Source: Callipepla californica brunnescens (taxonomy: Eukaryota; Chordata; Aves; Galliformes; Odontophoridae). From it: DNA of 64,000 bases. Every line of letters starts with the position of its first letter. The stretch's first letter is position 1. The position numbers and the translations under genes were made by a program. The notes beneath the pieces are model-generated. The model did not search any database. It saw only the letters and a program-made list of their open reading frames with translations, and was not told the origin of the DNA. This document shows, piece by piece, positions 31,141 to 43,106 of this stretch. The stretch covers positions 166,001 to 230,000 of the forward strand of contig JALIRH010000141.1 in NCBI GenBank assembly GCA_023055505.1, given 5' to 3'.

Positions 31141-32640
31141 ATTTGTGGAGAACCAGAAACAATTTCAATATCCGAATCCCATTGCTTCTGTTGATTATCC
31201 CACCATCAAATAACTGATTTGTGTGATCTTCCAGACCCATCCGTAATCTGGTAAGGGCCTGCAGCAGCTGATCACTTCTTTTTGGTGTGGATGTGAAGTG
31301 AACATTGAGGTTCAATAGCTTGTGTGACGGTGCGTGGGAAGTAAGGCTGCCTGTATAGCTTGCCAATGCCATGCTAAAGGCATCTGCTTGCTGATCAAGC
31401 CATTGTAAATACACATTTGTCACAGGTAAACAACTAGAGGAAAAGTCTACCCCTGATAACATCAGCAAGCGCTGCCTAGCTTTGATTCTCAGGGAAGCAA
31501 ACATCTCATGCTGTGTCAGGATTGTCTTTGTCAACTGGTTTGGCAAAAAAATCCATTCAATAATGAATAGTGGGTCTGGCCTTTGAAAATCCCACTGAAA
31601 AATTAGCGCATGAGGTTGTCGAGCAGGGTTGAGGATCATTAGAAAAAAAGGTAACTCCGGGGCACACCGATGAGCTTGTCTGTTAGTGCTAGCTGCAGCA
31701 ACTTTTTGCAAGGCACTAGCCACTTCAGAGCCAAGACGGCAGGGAGAGTGTAAATCAGAATCCCCTTTCAGTAGTTCCAAAAGAGGATACAAGTCTGCAT
31801 TAGAGATACCCAAGAGCGCTCAGACCCAGTTAATTGATCCCAACCATTTTTGTACATCGTGTCAATTTTTCACATCAGTTTGTCTTTGTAAGGGCTAGGG
31901 AATGATAGTCTGGGCTCTGATGCACCAGCCTAAATATTTCCATGGTGATGTTTTCTGCATTTTTTCAGGCGCAATACAGAAACCTGCCGAATTAACAGCA
32001 GTTGTAAGGAGGGCTACTGCTTCCTCCATGATCTCGTGATGTTGCGCGGCCACTAAGATGTCGTCCATCTAATGATACGATAAAACATTTGGCATTGTGT
32101 CTGGAATGGGGCTAAGCACTTTAGCTACATACCACTGACAAATGGTGGGGCTATTTTTCATTCCTTGTGGCAGCACAACCCACTGGTATCTCTGCAACGG
32201 GGCTTGCATGTTGATGCTTGGAACTGAAAAAGCAAATGGAGGGGCATCCTCAGGGTGTAATGGACTATTAAAAAAGCAGTCTTGAAGATCAGTGCCAGTC
32301 AAATGCCAGTCTCGGGGAATCATAGTGGGTGACAGGAGGCCTGGTTGAAGGGCTCCCATATTTTCCAGAGCATCATTCATTTTTCTGAGGTCATGGAACA
32401 AGCGCCATTGACCAGTTTGTTTCTTAATGACAAATCCAGGTGAGTTCCAAGGATTAGTGGAGGTACAGTATGTCCTTTTGCTAATTGTTCCGCTACCAAG
32501 TCTTGGAGGGCGCCAAGTTTTTCTAGCGGAAGGGGCCATTGATCCACCCATCTAGGGGTATCTGTTTTCCATATTAGCTTAAGGGCGTCGCACCTCTCAA
32601 TGGCCCCTCCCGAAAATCTGACTTGATAGTGACTCCCCAC
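31141..32640 (-). pseudogene. pol: Endogenous retrovirus reverse transcriptase, stops and frameshifts
   Basis: The amino end (WKTDTPRWVDQWPLPLEKL, about 32575-32520) is in one frame. The fingers and palm (NSPGFVIKKQTGQWRLFHDL and VVLPQGMKNSPTICQWYV) are in a second frame at 32551-32069. An amber stop (32071-32069) stands immediately before MDD, where the family has Tyr in the YMDD catalytic motif. Beyond it MDDILVA continues in the same frame, then a thumb/connection frame runs from 31813 to 31139 (PLLELLKGDSDLHSPCRL). The order matches class II retroviral reverse transcriptase; the gene is dead. Confidence 0.88.
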
Positions 32641-32810
32641 TGAACCATAACATCAGGGCCCCATAAATATCATCGGAATTGGCAACACAAACGGTTTGAT
32701 AGTAGCTACCCGATCTTCAGGTCCTCTGATTGGAATGAACTCAGCACTTTGCTGGCTGTTCCTTGCACCTCCCACCCCAGCTAATGTATGGGATGATTTG
32801 TATGATGTAA
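32620..32810 (-). pseudogene. pro: Endogenous retrovirus protease C-terminus, amplified fragment
   Basis: On the minus strand this reads HTLAGVGGARNSQQSAEF, IPIRGPEDRVATIKPFVLP and MIFMGPDVMVQWG, the C-terminal part of a class II retroviral protease. The DTG active-site region and gag, which should lie further right, are missing: the frame runs directly into CCCTAA repeat at about 32811. This 191-bp piece is present again in every downstream satellite unit (from 37852, 43107, 48357, 53606 and 59020). Only here does it continue into reverse transcriptase. Confidence 0.85.
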
Positions 32811-34300
32811 CCCAAAACCAAACCCCAGGCCTACCCCTTCTCTCACCCTGACACTCCAACCAAACCTCCGCCTAAACCTAACCCTAATATCTAAGCCTAA
32901 GCCTAACCCTTCCAATTGCCCTAGCCCTAACACTAACCCTTTTCCTATACCTAACCCTGACCTCAACCCTGATCCTAACCTTTCCCTAACCCTAACACCA
33001 ACCCGTAACATCATTTGAATCCTAATCCTATACCAAACCTTAACCCTATCCCAAGGCCTAACCCTACTCTGACCTTTACACTCCAACTAACCCAACCTCG
33101 ATCAATAAATACAAATGGAATCCTAAACCTAAACCTAAACCTAAACCTACTGCTAACACCACAAGTCAGCCTACTTTTCTCCCTAAATCTAATCATAAAT
33201 CTCAAAAAATCTTTGTCCCTAACCCTAATCATAAATCCAGTCCAAACTCTGAAACTTTCCCAAAACCTATGCCTATTCCTAACACTTACTCTTACCCTAA
33301 GTCTATCCCTAACACTAATCCTTCTCCCAGACACAACCCTAAAGCCAACACTAATCCTAACCTAATCTTTATCCTAATCCTAAACCTAATCCTAACTCTT
33401 ACCCTAATTCTAACTCTACCCTAACCCTAACTCTGACCCTCAAACCAAACCCACATTTAAGCACAACCCTAATCCCGACACCTAGCATCAGATTACCACA
33501 ACCCTAACGGAACCCTAACCCTAACACTAATGCTATGACTATCCCAAACCCTAACCCAAGTACTAGACCAAACCATACCCCTATCCCTCACTCTAAAACT
33601 AACAACCCTAACTAAACTCTAACCGTAACCCTATCCCTAATACTAACACTAATCATCTTTTAAACACCAATGTTATTCCTATTCCTAAACCTTACCCAAT
33701 CTCCAAATGAAATCCAAGGCCGGTGCCTTCTCACACCCTAACGATCAAACCAAACCTACATCTAAACCTAACCCTAAATCCAATCTTTACCCTAAACCAT
33801 ACACTTGCCCTGGCCTTAACACTAACCCTTTCCCTATACCTAACCCTAACCCTAACCTTAACACTAATTTGAGGCCTATCCCTAGTAGGAACCCAAAACC
33901 TAATTGGAATCTGAATCCTGTTCTTAACCTTAACCCTAACACGACTTAACTCTACTCTGACCCTAAAAGTCAAATGAACCCTACTCCTTACCCTAAACCT
34001 CAATCTAAACCTAAACCTAACCCTAAACCTAAACTTCACAAGAACACTCAACCTAATCCTAGCACTAACCTAAACTAAAACTAAAACAACTTTTTTGCTA
34101 ACCCTAATCCTAAATCTAACCCTAACCCCAAAACTCCCCCAAACCTGACCCTAAACCTAATCCACCCCCAAATCCTTACCCTAACCCTAACCCCAAACAC
34201 CCTAATACTAGAACTAAAGCAATCCTTCACCCTAACCCTAAAACTAACAATTTAACTTTGACCCTAAAACTCAAATTCACCCTACATACACTTTATGCTA

Positions 34301-34306
34301 CCTAGG
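34301..34306. other. CCTAGG palindrome at the strand switch of the telomeric arms
   Basis: The plus strand changes from C-rich CCCTAA-type to G-rich TTAGGG-type sequence at TGCTACCTAGGTTAGGGTC. Equivalent sites are 39534-39539, 44788-44793, 50039-50044, 55288-55293 and 60702-60707, so all six units switch at the same base. Confidence 0.9.
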
Positions 34307-37300
34307 TTAGGGTCAGGCTCAATCTGGGTTTTGTGTTGGGGTCAAAGGGATAGGGTTAGGGTAGAGTTCGAGTTAGGATGAAGGTAATGCTTACAGATAT
34401 GTTTAGAGAATGGAACAGGGTTAGGGTTAAGGTTAGGGTAAGGTTGAAGGTTAGGCTCAGGGACAGATTTAGGGTTAGAGTTTGGGTTCCTTTTAGGTTT
34501 AGGGATAGGGTTAGGGTACGGTTAGGTATTGTACAACGCTAAGTGTTAGCTTCTGGGTAAGGGATAGGGTTAGGGTAAGGGTTAGATTCAGGGTTAGGGT
34601 TAGCATTAGCATCAGGGTTAGGGTTATGGTAAGAGTTAGGATAGGGAATGGGATACAGTTAGGGTAAGGGTTAGGAATAGGGTTAGGGTTACATTAAGGT
34701 TAGGGTTAGTGTTTGGATCAGGGGTAGGGTTAGGAATAAAGTTAGAGTAAGGGCTAGGATTAGGGTTAGGGTTAGGGTAGGGATACGGTTAGGGTAGAGT
34801 TAAGGTTAGGGTAGGGTTAGGGTAAGGGTAAGGGTTAGGGATAGGGTTAGGGTTAGGGTTAGGGTTAGGTTAGGGTTTGGGTTATGGTAAGAGTTAGGAT
34901 AGGGATTGTGATACGGTTAGGTTAAGGGTTAGGAATAGGGATAGGGTTTGATTAGGGTAAGGGTTATTGTTTGGATTAGGGGTAGGGTTACGAATAAAGT
35001 TAGAGTTAGGGCTAGGATTAGGGTTAGGGTTCGGGATTGGATTAGTGTTAGGGTAAGGAATAAAGTTAGAGTTAGTGTTAGGATTAGGGTTAGGGTAAAG
35101 TAGGGTTAGGGGTAGGGTTAGGGTTAGGGTTAGGGTTAGGGTAGGGTTAGGGTTAGGGTTTGGGTTAGGCTAGGGTTAGGGTAAGGGTTAGGGTTAGGGT
35201 TAGGGTAAGGGTAGGGTTAGGGTTAGGGTTAGGGTAGGGTTAGGGTTAGGGTTAGGGTTAAGGTTAAATTTATTGTTAGGGTTAGGGTTAGGGTTAGGGT
35301 TAGGGTTAGGGTTAGGGTTAGGGTAGGGTTAGGGTTAGGGTTAGGGTTAGGGTTAGGTTAGGGTTGGGGTTAGGGTTATGGTAAGGGTTAGGGTATGCTT
35401 AGGGTTAGGGTAAAATTAGGGTTAGGGTTAGTGTTAGTGTTAGGGTTAAATTTATTGTTAGGTTTAGGGTTAAGGTTAGAGTTAGGGTTAGGGTTGAGGT
35501 TAGGGTTAGGGTTAGGGTTAGGGTTAGGGTTAGGGTTAGGGTTAGGGTTAGGGTTAGGGTTACGGTTAGGGTTAGGGTTAGGGTTAGGTTAGGGTTGGGG
35601 TTAGGGTTAGGGTTAGGGTTAGGTAAGGGTTAGGGTTAAGGTAAGAATTAGGATAGGGATTGTGATACAGTTAAGGTAAGGGTTAGGAATTAGAGTTAGG
35701 GTTAGGGTTAGGATTAGGGTTAGGGTTAGGTTAGGGTTAGGGTTAGGGTTAAGGTTAGAGTTAGGGTTAGGGTTAGGTAAGGGTTAGGGTTAGGGTAAGA
35801 ATTAGGATAGGGATTGTGATACAGTTAAGGTAAGGGTTAGGAATTAGGGTTAGGGTTAGGGTTAGTGTTAGGGTAGGTTAGGGTTAGGGTATGGTAGGGT
35901 TAGGGTTAGGGTAGGGTAAGGGTTAGCATTAGGTTTAGGGTTAGGGTTAGGGTTAGAGTTAGGTTAGGGCTAGGGTTAATGTAGTTTAGGGCTAGGGTTA
36001 GGGTTAGGGTTAGGATAGTGTTAATATAGGGTTAGGGTTAGTGCTAGGAATCAATTTGGAGGAAGGAAAAGGTATAGGAATTGGTTCATTGTTAGCGTTG
36101 GTCTTCAGGGTTAGGGTTCGGATTTAGCACTATGTTTCAGGTTCCTTTTAGGTTTAGTGATAAGGATTAGGGGTACGTTTAGGTATTGTACAATGCTAAG
36201 TGTTAGTTTCTGGGTGGGGGTTGGGGTTAGATTAAGGGTGAGGGTTAGGGTTAGGACTAGATTTAGGATTAGGTTTAGGAATAGGTTTTCTTTGATTGTT
36301 AGGGTGAGAGAAAGGTTAGGCCTTGGGTTTGCTTTTGGAATAGTTTTGGGTTTCAGAATAGGAATTGGGTTAGTATTTGGAATCTGATTGCTTTAGTATT
36401 AGTGTTAGGGTGGGGGTTAGAAGTTAGGTGAGCGTTGTGGTAATCTAATGCTTTGTGTTAGGCTTAGGGTTGGGCTTTTACTTGAGGTTGGTGTTAGGGT
36501 CAGCTTTAGTTTGAAGGTAGATTTAGAGTTTAAATTGTGGTCATGCTTTGGATTAGTTTTAGAGTTAGGGTAAGATTTAGGTTTCCTTTCAGTGTTAGGC
36601 TGTGAGAATTGTAGGCTTTGTGTTTTTGGGTTTGTGTTGGGTTTAGGAATTGGAATAGTGTTTGGGATAGTATTAGCGTTAAGGCTGGGGTTAGAGTTAG
36701 GTGATGGCTGTGGTAATCTAATGCTTTGTGTTAGGTTTAGGGTTGGGCTTCAATCTGGGGTTGGTTTTAAGGTCCCATTTAGATTTCAGGAAGAATTGGA
36801 GTTAAATTGAGGTAACGGTTAGGATTAGATTTAGGGTTCTGATAAGGGTTAGGTTAGGGTTAGGGTTTGGTTCCAAGTTGTTTTTAGGGTTAGGGTTAAC
36901 GTTAGGTTTCAGGATAGGGTTAGGAATATAGCTAGGTGTTAGGTAAGGTTTAGTCCTGGGGTTTCAGTTCGGGTTAGGTGAAGCGTTAGTTTTACAGTTA
37001 GAAGACATGTTAGGGTTAGGGTTAGGTTTTGGTGTAGATTTAGGTTTAGGGTAAGGGTTAGGGATGTAGATGAAGGTTTAGTGGAAGGGGTAGGGTTCTC
37101 TTTAGTTTTAGGACCAGGGAAGGGTCCTAAAAGGGCCTTGGCTAAGGGTGAGTTTTAGTATTTGATTTAGCGTTGTGTTCAGGTCTAGGTTAGTTTGAGT
37201 GTCAGGCTGAGAGAAGGGGTAGGCCTTGGGTTTGGTTCTGGCTTAGTGTTAGGTTTAGGAATAGGAATAGTTTTGGTGTTTGGATTGGGTTTGGGGTTAG

Positions 37301-37851
37301 TAGTAGGGATTGGATTGGGGTTAGTGTTAGGTGAGATCTGCGGTAATCTGATGCTTTCTTTGAGGCTTGAGGTTTGAGCTTAAACGTGGTGTTGGTTTTA
37401 GGGTAGGATTTAGGGCTAGGGTTTGGTTGAGGGTAGCATTAGGTTTAGGTTTAGGGGAAGGGTTTTGGTTAGGGTAGAGGTTAGAATTCTGGTTTGGGTT
37501 AGGAATAGGGTTCTGGACAAGGTAAGGATTTAGTCCTAGGTTTCCAGTTAGGGTAAGGTGAAGTGCTGGTGTTCTAGTTAGGAGAAGAGTTAGGTTGAGG
37601 TTTCGGGTTAGGTTTTTTTGTCGATTTAGGTTTTAGGTAAGGGGTAGATTTTAGACAACATGAGCTTTCTGGTCAGAGTAGGGTTAGGCCTTAGAATATG
37701 GATAAGATTAGGATAAATGTAGGGTTAGTTTCGGGTTTAGGTTAGTTTGAGTGTTAGGCTGAGAGAAGGGGAGGGCCTTGGGTTTGGGTTTGGTTTAGGG
37801 TTAAGATAAGGTTTAGGAATAGGAGTAGGTTTGGGGTTTGGATTGGGTTTG

Positions 37852-40800
37852 GACTTGATAGTGACTCCCCACTGAACCATAACATCAGGGCCCCATAAAT
37901 ATCATCGGAATTGGCAACACAAACGGTTTGATAGTAGCTACCCGATCTTCAGGTCCTCTGATTGGAATGAACTCAGCACTTTGCTGGCTGTTCCTTGCAC
38001 CTCCCACCCCACCTAATGTATGTGATGATTTGTATGATGTAACCCAAAACCAAACCCCAGGCCTACCCCTTCTCTCACCCTGACACTCGAACCAAACCTC
38101 CGCCTAAACCTAACCCTAATATCTAAGCCTAAGCCTAACCCTTCCAATTGCCCTAGCCCTAACACTAACCCTTTTCCTATACCTAACCCTGACCTCAACC
38201 CTGATCCTAACCTTTCCCTAACCCTAACACCAACCCGTAACATCATTTGAATCCTAATCCTATTCCAAACCTTAACCCTATCCCAAGGCCTAACCCTACT
38301 CTGACCTTTACACTCCAACTAACCCAACCTCGATCAATAAATACAAATGGAATCCTAAACCTAAACCTAAACCTAAACCTACTGCTAACACCACAAGTCA
38401 GCCTACTTTTCTCCCTAAATCTAATCACAAATCTCAAAAAATCTTTGTCCCTAACCCTAATCATAAATCCAGTCCAAACTCTGAAACTTTCCCAAAACCT
38501 ATGCCTATTCCTAACACTTACTCTTACCCTAAGTCTATCCCTAACACTAACCCTTCTCCCAGACACAACCCTAAAGCCAACACTAATCCTAACCTAATCT
38601 TTATCCTAATCCTAAACCTAATCCTAACTCTTACCCTAATTCTAACTCTACCCTAACCCTAACTCTGGCCCTCAAACCAAACCCACATTTAAGCACAACC
38701 CTAATCCCGACACCTAGCATCAGATTACCACAACCCTAACGGAACCCTAACCCTAACACTAATGCTATGACTATCCCAAACCCTAACCCAAGTACTAGAC
38801 CAAACCATACCCCTATCCCTCACTCTAAAACTAATAAACCCTAACAAAACTCTAACCGTAACCCTCTCCCTTATACTAACACTAATCATCTTTTAAACAC
38901 CAATGTTATTCCTATTCCTAAACCTTACCCAATCTCCAAATGAAATCCAAGGCCGGTGCCTTCTCACACCCTAACGATCAAACCAAACCTACATCTAAAC
39001 CTAACCCTAAATCCAATCTTTACCCTAAACCATACACTTGCCCTGGCCTTAACACTAACCCTTTCCCTATACCTAACCCTAACCCTAACCTTAACACTAA
39101 TTTGAGGCCTATCCCTAGTAGGAACCCAAAACCTAATTGGAATCTGAATCCTGTTCTTAACCTTAACCCTAACACGACTTAACTCTACTCTGACCCTAAA
39201 AGTCAAATGAACCCTACTCCTTACCCTAAACCTCAATCTAAACCTAAACCTAACCCTAAACCTAAACTTCACAAGAACACTCAACCTAATCCTAGCACTA
39301 ACCTAAACTAAAACTAAAACAACTTTTTTGCTAACCCTAATCCTAAATCTAACCCTAACCCCAAAACTCCCCCAAACCTGACCCTAAACCTAATCCACCC
39401 CCAAATCCTTACCCTAACCCTAACCCCAAACACCCTAATACTAGAACTAAAGCAATCCTTCACCCTAACCCTAAAACTAACAATTTAACTTTGACCCTAA
39501 AACTCAAATTCACCCTACATACACTTTATGCTACCTAGGTTAGGGTCAGGCTCAATCTGGGTTTTGTGTTGGGGTCAAAGGGATAGGGTTAGGGTAGAGT
39601 TCGAGTTAGGATGAAGGTAATGCTTACAGATATGTTTAGAGAATGGAACAGGGTTAGGGTTAAGGTTAGGGTAAGGTTGAAGGTTAGGCTCAGGGACAGA
39701 TTTAGGGTTAGAGTTTGGGTTCCTTTTAGGTTTAGGGATAGGGTTAGGGTACGGTTAGGTATTGTACAACGCTAAGTGTTAGCTTCTGGGTAAGGGATAG
39801 GGTTAGGGTAAGGGTTAGATTCAGGGTTAGGGTTAGCATTAGCATCAGGGTTAGGGTTATGGTAAGAGTTAGGATAGGGAATGGGATACAGTTAGGGTAA
39901 GGGTTAGGAATAGGGTTAGGGTTACATTAAGGTTAGGGTTAGTGTTTGGATCAGGGGTAGGGTTAGGAATAAAGTTAGAGTAAGGGCTAGGATTAGGGTT
40001 AGGGTTAGGGTAGGGATACGGTTAGGGTAGAGTTAAGGTAAGGGTAGGGTTAGGGTTAGGGTAAGGGTTAGGGATAGGGTTAGGGTTAGGGTTAGGGTTA
40101 GGTTAGGGTTTGGGTTATGGTAAGAGTTAGGATAGGGATTGTGATACGGTTAGGGTAAGGGTTAGGAATAGGGATAGGGTTTGATTAGGGTAAGGGTTAT
40201 TGTTTGGATTAGGGGTAGGGTTACGAATAAAGTTAGAGTTAGGGCTAGGATTAGGGTTAGGGTTCGGGATTGGATTAGTGTTAGGGTAAGGAATAAAGTT
40301 AGAGTTAGTGTTAGGATTAGGGTTAGGGTAAAGTAGGGTTAGGGGTAGGGTTAGGGTTAGGGTTAGGGTAGGGTTAGGGTTAGGGTTTGGGTTAGGCTAG
40401 GGTTAGGGTAAGGGTTAGGGTTAGGGTTAGGGTTAGGGTTAGGGTAGGGTTAGGGTTAGGGTTAGGGTTAGGGTTAGGGTTAGGGTTAGGGTTAGGGTTA
40501 GGGTAGGGTTAGGGTTAGGGTTAAGGTTAAATTTATTGTTAGGGTTAGGGTTAGGGTTAGGGTTAGGGTTAGGTTAAGGTTAGGGTATGCTTAGGGTTAG
40601 GGTATGCTTAGGGTTAGGGTTAGTGTTAGGGTTAGGGTTAAATTTATTGTTAGGTTTAGGGTTAAGGTTAGAGTTAGGGTTAGGGTTGAGGTTAGGGTTA
40701 GGGTTAGGGTTAGGGTTAGGTTAGGGTTAGGGTTAGGTTAGGGTTAGGGTTAGGGTTAAGGTGAGAGTTAGGGTTAGGTTTAGGGTTAGGGTTAGGGTTA

Positions 40801-43106
40801 GGTAAGGGTTAGGGTTAGGGTAAGAATTAGGATAGGGATTGTGATACAATTAAGGTAAGGGTTAGGAATTAGAGTTAGGGTTAGGGTTAGGATTAGGGTT
40901 AGGGTTAGGTTAGGGTTAGGGTTAGGGTTAAGGTTAGAGTTAGGGTTAGGGTTAGGGTTAGGGTTAGGTAAGGGTTAGGGTTAGGGAAAGAATTAGGATA
41001 GGGATTGTGATACAGTTAAGGTAAGGGATAGGAATTAGGGTTAGGGTTAGGTTTAGGTTTAGGTTTAGGGTTAGGGTTAGGGTTAGGGTTAGGGTTAGGT
41101 TTAGGTTTAGGTTTAGGGTTAGGGTTAGGGTTAGGGTTAGTGTTAGTGTTAGGGTAGGTTAGGGTTAGGGTATGGTAGGGTTAGGGTTAGGGTAGGGTAA
41201 GGGTTAGCATTAGGTTTAGGGTTAGGGTTAGGGTTAGAGTTAGGTTAGGGCTAGGGTTAGGGTTAGGGTTAGGGTTAATGTAGGGTTTGGGTTAGTGCTA
41301 GGAATCAATTTGGAGGAAGGAAAAGGTATAGGAATTGGTTCATTTTTAGCGTTGGTCTTCAGGGTTAGGGTTCGGATTTAGCACTATGTTTCAGGTTCCT
41401 TTTAGGTTTAGTGATAAGGATTAGGGGTACGTTTATGTATTGTACAATGCTAAGTGTTAGCTTCTGGGTGGGGGTTGGGGTTAGATTAAGGGTGAGGGTT
41501 AGGGTTAGGACTAGATTTAGGATTAGGTTTAGGAATAGGTTTTCTTTGATTGTTAGGGTGAGAGAAAGGTTAGGCCTTGGGTTTGCTTTTGGAATAGTTT
41601 TGGGTTTCAGAATAGGAATTGGGTTAGTATTTGGAATCTGATTGCTTTAGTATTAGTGTTAGGGTGGGGGTTAGAAGTTAGGTGAGCGTTGTGGTAATCT
41701 AATGCTTTGTGTTAGGCTTAGGGTTGGGCTTTTACTTGAGGTTGGTGTTAGGGTCAGCTTTAGTTTGAAGGTAGATTTAGAGTTTAAATTGTGGTCATGC
41801 TTTGGATTAGTTTTAGAGTTAGGGTAAGATTTAGGTTTCCTTTCAGTGTTAGGCTGTGAGAATTGTAGGCTTTGTGTTTTTGGGTTTGTGTTGGGTTTAG
41901 GAATTGGAATAGTGTTTGGGATAGTATTAGCGTTAAGGCTGGGGTTAGAGTTAGGTGATGGCTGTGGTAATCTAATGCTTTGTGTTAGGTTTAGGGTTGG
42001 GCTTCAATCTGGGGTTGGTTTTAAGGTCCCATTTAGATTTCAGGAAGAATTGGAGTTCAATTGAGGTAACGGTTAGGATTAGATTTAGGGTTCTGATAAG
42101 GGTTAGGTTAGGGTTAGGGTTTGGTTCCAAGTTGTTTTTAGGGTTAGGGTTAACGTTAGGTTTCAGGATAGGGTTAGGAATATAGCTAGGTGTTAGGTAA
42201 GGTTTAGTCCTGGGGTTTCAGTTCGGGTTAGGTGAAGCGTTAGTTTTACAGTTAGAAGACATGTTAGGGTTAGGGTTAGGTTTTGGTGTAGATTTAGGTT
42301 TAGGGTAAGGGTTAGGGATGTAGATGAAGGTTTAGTGGAAGGGGTAGGGTTCTCTTTAGTTTTAGGACCAGGGAAGGGTCCTAAAAGGGCCTTGGCTAAG
42401 GGTGAGTTTTAGTATTTGATTTAGCGTTGCGTTCAGGTCTAGGTTAGTTTGAGTGTCAGGCTGAGAGAAGGGGTAGGCCTTGGGTTTGGTTCTGGCTTAG
42501 TGTTAGGTTTAGGAATAGGAATAGTTTTGGTGTTTGGATTGGGTTTGGGGTTAGTAGTAGGGATTGGATTGGGGTTAGTGTTAGGTGAGATCTGCGGTAA
42601 TCTGATGCTTTCTTTGAGGCTTGAGGTTTGAGCTTAAACGTGGTGTTGGTTTTAGGGTAGGATTTAGGGCTAGGGTTTGGTTGAGGGTAGCATTAGGTTT
42701 AGGTTTAGGGGAAGGGTTTTGGTTAGGGTAGAGGTTAGAATTCTGGTTTGGGTTAGGAATAGGGTTCTGGACAAGGTAAGGATTTAGTCCTAGGTTTCCA
42801 GTTAGGGTAAGGTGAAGTGCTGGTGTTCTAGTTAGGAGAAGAGTTAGGTTCAGGTTTCGGGTTAGGTTTTTTTGTCGATTTAGGTTTTAGGTAAGGGGTA
42901 GATTTTAGACAACATGAGCTTTCTGGTCAGAGTAGGGTTAGGCCTTAGAATATGGATAAGATTAGGATAAATGTAGGGGTTAGTTTCGGGTTTAGGTTAG
43001 TTTGAGTGTTAGGCTGAGAGAAGGGGAGGGCCTTGGGTTTGGGTTTGGTTTAGGGTTAAGATAAGGTTTAGGAATAGGAGTAGGTTTGGGGTTTGGATTG
43101 GGTTTG
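37852..43106. repeat. Telomeric satellite unit 2 (5255 bp), type B
   Basis: Joins unit 1 at GGGTTTG|GACTTGATAG. Type-B markers: CCACCTAATGTATGTG in the protease fragment, ATCACAAATC in the CCCTAA arm, AATAAACCCTAACAAAACTC near 38833, and GTACGTTTATGTATTG near 41427. The near-canonical TTAGGG tract is longer and arranged differently from unit 1, and includes a TTTAGG-rich stretch near 41050-41110. Confidence 0.93.

Larger units (their letters stand above)
32620..37851. repeat. Telomeric satellite unit 1 (5232 bp), type A
   Basis: In order: protease fragment (32620-32810), degenerate CCCTAA arm (32811-34300), CCTAGG palindrome (34301-34306), TTAGGG-type arm (34307-37851). Near-canonical GGGTTA runs occur at about 35100-35340 and 35500-35610. 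The TTAGGG arm also holds older internal repeats: segments around GAGAGAA...TAGGCCTTGGGTTT recur at about 36305, 37205 and 37755, and the inverse of the same motif opens the CCCTAA arm (about 32826-32850), so the two arms share ancestry in opposite orientation. Repetitive open frames (VRVRVRF, NPNPNPN, LGLGLGL types) follow from the repeat and are not genes. This unit holds the only junction with the parental retrovirus. Confidence 0.95.
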
